NCBI GenBank assembly: GCA_948875265.1
Contig: CAQRYF010000055.1
Span: 1 to 10,653, forward strand
Origin: an uncultured Clostridia bacterium
Lineage (GTDB): Bacteria > Bacillota > Clostridia > TANB77 > CAG-508
Length of the DNA stretch: 10,653 bases
Direction: 5' to 3'
Shown here: in pieces, positions 6,524 through 10,653 of the stretch
How the letters are laid out: the number at the start of each line of letters is the position of its first letter
Numbering within the stretch: position 1 is the first letter of the stretch
Position numbers and translations under genes: made by a program
The notes under the pieces: generated by a model
Told to the model about the DNA's origin: nothing
Database searches by the model: none
The model's input: the letters and a program-made list of their open reading frames with translations, nothing else

Positions 6524-7714
6524 TTACTTCACTAAATTTAATGTTTCCCTTGCAATCATTAATTCTTCATTTGTAGGTACCACATATACTTTTACTTTTG
6601 AATCCTCACTAGAAAGTTCTACTTCTTCTCCTCTTATCTTGTTCTTTTCATTATCTATTTTTACTCCAAACACTCCTAATTGTTCACAAATAGCTTTTCT
6701 AGATATTGGTCCTTTTTCTCCTACACCAGCTGTAAATGTAAGTACATCAAATCCCCCCATAGCAACTGCACATTTTGCTATATATTGAGCTACTAAATAA
6801 TGGAAAACATTCAATGCTAATTTTGCATGTGTTCCTCCTGCCAGCGCTTCTGTTTCTATATCTCTAAAATCTACAGATACTCTTGAAACTCCATATGCTC
6901 CTGATTCTTTATTTAATATTGAATTCATCTCATCTAATGATAGTTTTTCTTTATTCATTAAATATGTAACAATTGAAGGATCTAAATCTCCACTTCTAGT
7001 CCCCATAGGAATTCCTCCTAGCGGTGTTAGCCCCATACTTGTTTCAACAGATTTTCCTTCTTTTATAGCACATATGCTTGCACCTTGACCCAAGTGACAG
7101 TTTATAATTTTTAAATCTTTTATATCTTTATTCATTATTTCAGCCACTCTATTTGCTACATATTGATGTGATGTACCATGAAAACCATATTTTCTTATTC
7201 CATATTTCTTATAATATTCATATGGAATTGGATAAATATATTTTTCTTTATCTATTGTTTGATGAAAAGCTGTATCAAATACTGCTACCATTTTCATATT
7301 TGGCACTACTTTCTGGCAAGCTTTTATTCCCAATAAACATGCTGGATTATGTAATGGAGCTAAATCATTACATTTTTCAACTTCTTTTATTACATCATCT
7401 GTAATTATTACTGACTTTGAAAACTTCTCTCCTCCATGTACAACACGATGCCCTATTCCCCCTAATTCGCTTAAATCTTTAATTACACCATAATGATTAT
7501 TCGTAATTCTACTTAGCACAAATTCTATTGCTTGTTCATGATTTTTTGCATAATGTTCAAATTTACGTTTTTCTCCATTTACTTTATGTGTTAAAAAAGA
7601 ATTAGGTTGACCTATTCTTTCAAAATATCCTTTTACAAGCATCTCCTCTGTATCCATATCAATCACTTGATATTTCAACGATGAACTTCCTGAATTCAAA
7701 ACTAAAATTTTCAT
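6524..7714 (-). CDS. ackA: Acetate kinase, first copy
   Basis: A 396-residue acetate kinase directly downstream of pta, the classic order for making ATP from acetyl-CoA via acetyl phosphate. N7, S10, S12, K14, R90 in GHRVVHGGE, LAPLHNP, VFDTAFHQT, GFHGTSH, MGTRSGD and PTNEELMIA are all present. It keeps Val92 (equivalent to Val93 of the Methanosarcina enzyme) and the normal MGTRSGD, unlike the second copy. It has HLGQG rather than HLGNG, and FTAGVGEKG rather than the usual GENS near the adenosine site. The start at 7714 is chosen because GGGAGG (7726-7721) lies 6 nt upstream and MKILVLNSG is the normal family N-terminus. In-frame ATGs further upstream lie inside the inverted repeat, have no ribosome site, and would add 16 unrelated residues. 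Translation may be affected by the repeat ending 15 nt before the start. Confidence 0.96.
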   Translation of the reverse strand: MKILVLNSGSSSLKYQVIDMDTEEMLVKGYFERIGQPNSFLTHKVNGEKRKFEHYAKNHEQAIEFVLSRITNNHYGVIKDLSELGGIGHRVVHGGEKFSKSVIITDDVIKEVEKCNDLAPLHNPACLLGIKACQKVVPNMKMVAVFDTAFHQTIDKEKYIYPIPYEYYKKYGIRKYGFHGTSHQYVANRVAEIMNKDIKDLKIINCHLGQGASICAIKEGKSVETSMGLTPLGGIPMGTRSGDLDPSIVTYLMNKEKLSLDEMNSILNKESGAYGVSRVSVDFRDIETEALAGGTHAKLALNVFHYLVAQYIAKCAVAMGGFDVLTFTAGVGEKGPISRKAICEQLGVFGVKIDNEKNKIRGEEVELSSEDSKVKVYVVPTNEELMIARETLNLVK

Positions 7715-7720
7715 AAACTT

Positions 7721-7726
7721 CCTCCC
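7721..7726 (-). promoter_or_regulatory. Ribosome binding site of ackA (first copy)
   Basis: GGGAGG, 6 nt before the ATG at 7714, settles the start. The surrounding GGAGGAA (7725-7719) is exactly complementary in the transcript to UUCCUCC in the nearest repeat arm (7751-7745), so the site could be hidden in a 7-bp stem. Confidence 0.8.
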
Positions 7727-7729
7727 TTT

Positions 7730-7838
7730 GATGATTTTAGGGACGGAGGAAAAAATCATCATTTTTCCTGTCTCTACAAATCATAATAATATAGTTTCTT
7801 TAATCATGATGATTTTTTCCTCCGTCCCTAAAATCATC
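7730..7838. repeat. Perfect 33-bp inverted repeat at the pta/ackA junction
   Basis: Arms at 7730-7762 and 7806-7838 are exact reverse complements over 33 bases, separated by 43 bases. Each arm is itself a small palindrome: GATGATTTT and AAAATCATC around a loop with the core AGGGACGGAGG. The right arm codes for residues 333-343 of Pta. The left arm ends 15 nt before the ackA start. The spacer contains a worn related unit (about 7761-7784). In the transcript it could fold into a 33-bp hairpin joining the two genes. It looks like two head-to-head copies of a short mobile hairpin repeat. No transposase gene is in the window. Confidence 0.93.
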
Positions 7839-8834
7839 TTGAGCTTGGACTGCTGTAATTGCAATTACTCCTTCAATATCTTTACTACTACACCCTCTTG
7901 ATAAGTCATTTACTGGTTTTGCAATTCCTTGACAAAGTGGCCCATATGCTTCTGCTTTTCCTAATCGTTGTACTAATTTATATCCTATATTCCCAGCGTC
8001 TAGTTCTGGAAATATTAATATGTTTGCTTCTCCTTTTAAAGGACTGTTTGGTGCTTTAGATTTCGCAATTTCTGGTACTATAGCTGCATCTAGTTGTAAT
8101 TCTCCATCTACTATAATATTGGGTTCTTTTTCTTTCAACAATTTAGTTCCTTCAATTACTTTTTTAGTTAATTCTGATTTTGCACTTCCATGTGTAGAGT
8201 AAGAAAGCATTGCTACTTTTGGTTCTTCACCAACTAAGTGTTTGAAACTTTTACTAGATGATATGGCTATTTCTGATAATTGTTCTGCATTTGGATTTTC
8301 ATTTAATCCACAATCTCCAAATATAAATGTTCCTTCATTACCATATTCACAATCAGGAACTACCATAACAAAAAAAGCTGAAACTAATTTAGTATCTGGT
8401 AGTGTTTTTAAAATTTGCAATGCTGGTCTTAATGTGTCTGATGTAGAATGTGCTGCTCCTGATACTAATCCATCTGCATCACTATTGTTATCTTTAAGCA
8501 TAAGCATCCCATAATATACTGGGTCTTTGACTAATTCTTTTGCTTTTTCAATTGTCATGCCTTTTTCTTTTCTTAATTCATATAACAAATTAACATATTC
8601 ATCATATTTTTCAGAATTATTTGGTTCTACAATCTTTGCATCTTTAATATCTAAATTATTCTCTTCAGCTTTTTTCTCTATATTAATTCTATTTCCTACT
8701 AAAATAATATTAGCATATTTTTCTTGTAATACTTGACTAGTTGCTTTTAGAACTCTTATATCTTCAGCTTCTGGTAATACTATAGTTTTTTTATCATTTT
8801 TTGCTCTTTGTTTTATTTTATCTATAAAAGACAT
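7800..8834 (-). CDS. pta: Phosphate acetyltransferase with a repeat-derived C-terminal tail
   Basis: Cytosolic enzyme (344 residues) converting acetyl-CoA and phosphate to acetyl phosphate and CoA, feeding the acetate kinases that follow. It is the short single-domain Pta. Family stretches seen: KKTIVLPEAEDIRVLKA (15-31), SGAAHSTSDTLRPALQ (125-140), SYSTHGSAKS (211-220), NILIFPELDAGNIGYKLVQR (271-290), AEAYGPLCQG (294-303) and NDLSRGCS (309-316). The normal family end is near ITAVQAQ (residue 332). The last 12 residues (DDFRDGGKNHHD) follow abruptly, and eleven of them are encoded by an arm of the 33-bp inverted repeat, so the original stop codon appears to have been replaced. ATG at 8834 has AAAGGAGG 5 nt upstream. 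A promoter lies at 8918-8946. The tail is outside the conserved fold and probably tolerated. Confidence 0.96.
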   Translation of the reverse strand: MSFIDKIKQRAKNDKKTIVLPEAEDIRVLKATSQVLQEKYANIILVGNRINIEKKAEENNLDIKDAKIVEPNNSEKYDEYVNLLYELRKEKGMTIEKAKELVKDPVYYGMLMLKDNNSDADGLVSGAAHSTSDTLRPALQILKTLPDTKLVSAFFVMVVPDCEYGNEGTFIFGDCGLNENPNAEQLSEIAISSSKSFKHLVGEEPKVAMLSYSTHGSAKSELTKKVIEGTKLLKEKEPNIIVDGELQLDAAIVPEIAKSKAPNSPLKGEANILIFPELDAGNIGYKLVQRLGKAEAYGPLCQGIAKPVNDLSRGCSSKDIEGVIAITAVQAQDDFRDGGKNHHD

Positions 8835-8844
8835 TTTATCCTCC

Positions 8845-8890
8845 TTTAGGGATGTTTCCTTGACTATATTTTTGTTATCCAGGACACTCC
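8845..8890. repeat. Possible degraded hairpin repeat in the pta leader
   Basis: The plus strand AGGGATGTTTCCTT (8848-8861) resembles the GGGGACGTTTCT core of the 31-bp repeats at 9481 and 10212. On the minus strand GAAACATCCCTAAAGGA lines up with GAAACGTCCCCAATAGGA of those copies with a few changes and one gap. A nearby AGGACACTCCT (8881-8891) is a small palindrome of its own. The outer pairing arms are not preserved, so this is a weak call. Confidence 0.3.
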
Positions 8891-8917
8891 TTATAAGACA
8901 TTATTTTTATCGTATTC

Positions 8918-8946
8918 ATAATATCAAATCTATATTATTTATTCAA
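8918..8946 (-). promoter_or_regulatory. Promoter of the pta-ackA-GNAT-ackA unit
   Basis: TTGAAT (8946-8941), 17-bp spacer, TATTAT (8923-8918), with TGA before the -10 box (extended -10). It starts just outside the stop codon of the preceding DUF4116 gene and leaves a leader of about 75 nt before pta. The spacer and both boxes are nearly identical to the trmB promoter at 10262-10290. Confidence 0.75.
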
Positions 8947-8951
8947 GTATT

Positions 8952-9461
8952 TTATAACAAACTTTTTATATCTTCATCTTGTTTTAATTCATCTGAAAGA
9001 AAATGATATGCTTGTTTGTTTTGTTTTACTGCAATTAAAGCTAGTTCCTTATCTTGTCTTACTCTTAAACTTGCATATTTAATAATAATTCCTTTATTTT
9101 GAATTGCTGCTTTTACTACTTCTTTATCGTCTCTTAATTGTTCACTAGCATAATACAAAGCTTGTCCATAATTCCTACAACTTTCTAATATTATTTCCTT
9201 ATCTAATCTAAGTCTGTCTGAAGCATAGCATACCGTCCAAGGTGCTTTTGTTACTCCTAATAACAAGATTTCTTTATCATCTTTTAATCTATCACTTGCA
9301 AATTCCAGTGCTTCTCCATCTTGTTTTAAAGCTTCTATTACAACTTCTTTATCATCCTGTAATATATGTGAAGCAAATTCCAAAAATTTACCTTTTTCTT
9401 GTACTGCTTGCATTACGAATTGCCTATCTTCTTTATTATTTATCACATCTTGAATTTCCAT
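8952..9461 (-). CDS. DUF4116 repeat protein, unknown function
   Basis: A 169-residue cytosolic protein built almost wholly of a 25-residue helical repeat. Six full units run from residue 11 to 160 without a gap and a seventh is cut short at the C-terminus (QDEDIKSLL). The common pattern is D-K-E-hydrophobic at the start, a central helix (as in IEALKQDGEALEFAS), then an AS-x-x-L-R/K close. Examples are DDKEVVIEALK in unit 2 and DDKEVVKAAIQ in unit 5. This matches the DUF4116 family, whose role is not known; the repeats suggest a solenoid for protein contacts. No signal peptide, membrane segment or catalytic motif is visible. ATG at 9461 has AAGGA about 9 nt upstream. It follows trmB after 68 nt that hold one copy of the 31-bp repeat, so it is probably cotranscribed with trmB. 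No terminator is seen before the pta promoter. Confidence 0.88.
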   Translation of the reverse strand: MEIQDVINNKEDRQFVMQAVQEKGKFLEFASHILQDDKEVVIEALKQDGEALEFASDRLKDDKEILLLGVTKAPWTVCYASDRLRLDKEIILESCRNYGQALYYASEQLRDDKEVVKAAIQNKGIIIKYASLRVRQDKELALIAVKQNKQAYHFLSDELKQDEDIKSLL

Positions 9462-9480
9462 TTATCTCATTCCTTTTTTA

Positions 9481-9511
9481 TGTCCTATTGGGGACGTTTC
9501 TGTTTGGGACA
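9481..9511. repeat. 31-bp hairpin repeat, copy 1 (between trmB and the DUF4116 gene)
   Basis: The ends TGTCC and GGACA are complementary; the interior carries TTGGGGACGTTTC on the plus strand. It matches the copy at 10212-10242 at 29 of 31 positions. It ends exactly 19 nt before the start codon of the DUF4116 gene, just ahead of its ribosome site. The hairpin lacks a T-run and is not a terminator. Confidence 0.85.
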
Positions 9512-9529
9512 TTTTAAGTTAATATTGTT

Positions 9530-10192
9530 TTATTTCTTTACTGCAATTAATGCTTTAATTTTTATTCCTTGTTCTGAGAACATTTTCTCATGTTCTGTCT
9601 CTATATTTTTTTCAAATATTGGTGTACTATGTAAATCATAAGTTTTCTGGATGATTTCAAATCCACATTCCTCAAAATATATTAAACTAGATTCAAATAA
9701 TTCATCATCATCAGTCTTGAAATATATTTCTCCTTTATCTATTAAGAATTCTTTATATTTTTCTAATTGCCTTGTATGTGTAAGTCTTTTTTTTCTATGT
9801 TTTCCTCGTGGCCAAGGATTACAAAAGTTAATATATATTCTTTCTATCTTATCTTTTTTGTCAAGCATCAAAAATATTCTTTCTATATCAAATCTTGTAA
9901 GTATAATATTATTGGGCTCTATATTTGCCTCTTTATATACTTCTTCTACATTTCTTTTAGCTAATCCAAGCATTGCATCTACCAAATCAATTGCTATATA
10001 GTTGATTTCTTGATTTTCTACTGCCAATTTTGATATAAATTGACCTTTTCCACATCCTAATTCTAAATGTATTGGTTTGTTAATATCCTTAAAGTGTTCT
10101 TTCCATATACCTTTCCATTTTTCTGGCTCGTCTTCATAAAAACTACTTGCTTCTAACTCTGGTCTTGCCCACTTTTTATATCTAATTCTCAT
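9530..10192 (-). CDS. trmB: tRNA (guanine-N7)-methyltransferase
   Basis: SAM-dependent class I methyltransferase (220 residues, normal length) that makes m7G46 in the variable loop of tRNAs. LELGCGKGQF (43-52) is the SAM-binding glycine loop and AIDL (67-70) the acidic end of strand 2. The family signature appears as NFCNPWPRGKHRKKRLTH (122-139), normally NFSDPWPK-x-RH-x-KRRL. The C-terminal substrate motif appears as TEHEKMFSEQG (199-209). The Asn in NPWP, where Asp is usual, is a change worth noting, although I believe relatives in Clostridia share it. ATG at 10192 has AGGAGG 6 nt upstream. It has its own promoter and is followed by the DUF4116 gene. A 31-bp repeat lies both before and after it. 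Confidence 0.96.
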   Translation of the reverse strand: MRIRYKKWARPELEASSFYEDEPEKWKGIWKEHFKDINKPIHLELGCGKGQFISKLAVENQEINYIAIDLVDAMLGLAKRNVEEVYKEANIEPNNIILTRFDIERIFLMLDKKDKIERIYINFCNPWPRGKHRKKRLTHTRQLEKYKEFLIDKGEIYFKTDDDELFESSLIYFEECGFEIIQKTYDLHSTPIFEKNIETEHEKMFSEQGIKIKALIAVKK

Positions 10193-10211
10193 AATTTCCT
10201 CCTATATCCTA

Positions 10212-10242
10212 TGTCCTATTGGGGACGTTTCTTTATGGGACA
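10212..10242. repeat. 31-bp hairpin repeat, copy 2 (upstream of trmB)
   Basis: Same length and orientation as the copy at 9481-9511, differing at two positions near the 3' end of the plus strand. The ends TGTCC and GGACA pair. It ends exactly 19 nt before the trmB start codon and lies in the leader of the trmB transcript. Confidence 0.85.
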
Positions 10243-10261
10243 TTCTCCTTTTTTCCCACTA

Positions 10262-10290
10262 ATTCTATCAGATTTATATTATTTGTTCAA
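10262..10290 (-). promoter_or_regulatory. Promoter of the trmB / DUF4116 unit
   Basis: TTGAAC (10290-10285), 17-bp spacer, TAGAAT (10267-10262), preceded by TGA. The block 10266-10295 matches the pta promoter block 8922-8951 at 27 of 30 positions, and all three differences are transitions. Confidence 0.65.
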
Positions 10291-10327
10291 GTATTATTTT
10301 ACTACTTTTATAACTTGTATTTATAAT

Positions 10328-10376
10328 AAAAAGTCACAATATTAAATATACTTTCATCTAATATTGTGACTTTTTT
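10328..10376. terminator. Strong bidirectional hairpin terminator after the Rpn-type gene
   Basis: A stem of about 17 bp (AAAAAGTCACAATATTA with TAATATTGTGACTTTTT) surrounds a 14-nt loop. Both strands have a T-run after the stem (TTTTTATT on the minus strand, TTTTTTATTTTT on the plus strand). It lies 5 nt after the stop codon at 10382 and separates this gene from the trmB promoter. Confidence 0.92.
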
Positions 10377-10381
10377 ATTTT

Positions 10382-10653
10382 TTAATTTTTCATAATTTTA
10401 TCTAAATCTTCATTTGATATTCCTGTTGCTTCTTTTATTTGTTTTTCGTTTAGACCCATTTTTAATAATTTCTTTGCTATTTCTATCTGTTTTTCTTTTT
10501 CCCCTTCTCTTTTACCTTCTTCTTTTCCTTCTTGTATTCCAATTTCTTTTCCTCTTTTTTCTGCTGTATACATTGTATAATTATATTCAAATATGGCCCT
10601 TTGTCTTGCTTCATATAATTCTCTTTCTTTTTCATCTAGACTTATTTCATCTA
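10382..10653 (-). CDS. Rpn-type PD-(D/E)XK nuclease/transposase family protein, C-terminal part only
   Basis: The reading frame is open to the window edge, so the N-terminal nuclease domain lies outside. The visible end of about 90 residues starts DEISLDEKERELYEARQRA, continues FEYNYTMYTAEKRG, and then has a run of G-x-x-x-G type units (KEIGIQEGKEEGKREGEKE). It closes with AKKLLKMGLNEKQIKEATGIS and EDLDKIMKN. This helical Gly/Glu/Lys repeat plus a short helix-turn-helix-like end is typical of the Rpn (recombination-promoting nuclease, once called putative transposase) family common in Clostridia. The internal ATG at 10573 is not the real start, because the family sequence continues upstream of it in frame. 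A terminator follows 5 nt after the stop. No claim can be made about activity, since the catalytic residues are not in view. Confidence 0.8.
   Translation of the reverse strand, partial: DEISLDEKERELYEARQRAIFEYNYTMYTAEKRGKEIGIQEGKEEGKREGEKEKQIEIAKKLLKMGLNEKQIKEATGISNEDLDKIMKN

Noticed and set aside
7715..7762. Upstream in-frame ATGs that would give ackA (first copy) 16 extra N-terminal residues
   Set aside because: They lie inside the inverted repeat, have no ribosome site, and MKILVLNSG at 7714 is the normal family start with GGGAGG in front.
9481..10242. The 31-bp repeats as a CRISPR array
   Set aside because: Only two copies about 700 bp apart with genes between them; no regular spacers and no cas genes.
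10328..10376. The long AT-rich inverted repeat as an insertion-sequence end
   Set aside because: It has T-runs on both sides and sits 5 nt after a stop codon, so a terminator explains it; no matching second end is seen in the window.
10574..10653. A short gene starting at the ATG at 10573
   Set aside because: The frame continues upstream with typical Rpn-family sequence to the window edge, so this is an internal methionine of a gene cut by the window.

Overview
The window is very AT-rich and reads as a stretch of a low-GC Bacillota genome, most likely an anaerobic Clostridia member. The grounds are strong AGGAGG-type ribosome binding sites, an isoleucine T-box leader, a eukaryote-like (type 2) isoleucyl-tRNA synthetase, a fermentative pta-ackA acetate module, and DUF4116 and Rpn-type genes. 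I cannot name the genus. Every gene I accept lies on the minus strand, so transcription runs from high to low coordinates.

Layout in the direction of transcription. (1) 10653-10328: the 3' end of an Rpn/PD-(D/E)XK-type gene entering from outside the window, closed by a strong hairpin terminator. (2) 10290-8952: a promoter, then trmB (tRNA m7G46 methyltransferase) and a DUF4116 repeat protein. Each of these two genes is preceded by a nearly identical 31-bp repeat. (3) 8946-4639: a promoter followed by pta, ackA, a frameshifted GNAT acetyltransferase and a second ackA, ending at hairpins. This is the acetyl-CoA to acetyl-phosphate to acetate (ATP-yielding) route, with the kinase present twice. 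(4) 4635-4023: a promoter and a single gene for a coiled-coil protein with a tryptophan every seven residues. (5) 3919-41: a promoter, an isoleucine T-box riboswitch, a DUF1653 gene, ileS, and a terminator that overlaps the ileS stop codon.

The least ordinary feature is a set of small hairpin repeats with a GGGAC-like core lying just upstream of start codons: ileS, ackA-2, the DUF4116 gene, trmB, and a degraded version before pta. The pta/ackA-2 junction carries the most striking form, a perfect 33-bp inverted repeat. One arm has become the last 11 codons but one of pta, and the other ends 15 nt before the ackA-2 start. I see no CRISPR array, phage module, rRNA or tRNA gene, and no complete insertion sequence. 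The repeats, their placement, the kinase duplication and the T-box control of a DUF1653 gene are the points worth following up. None is shown here to be a new system.
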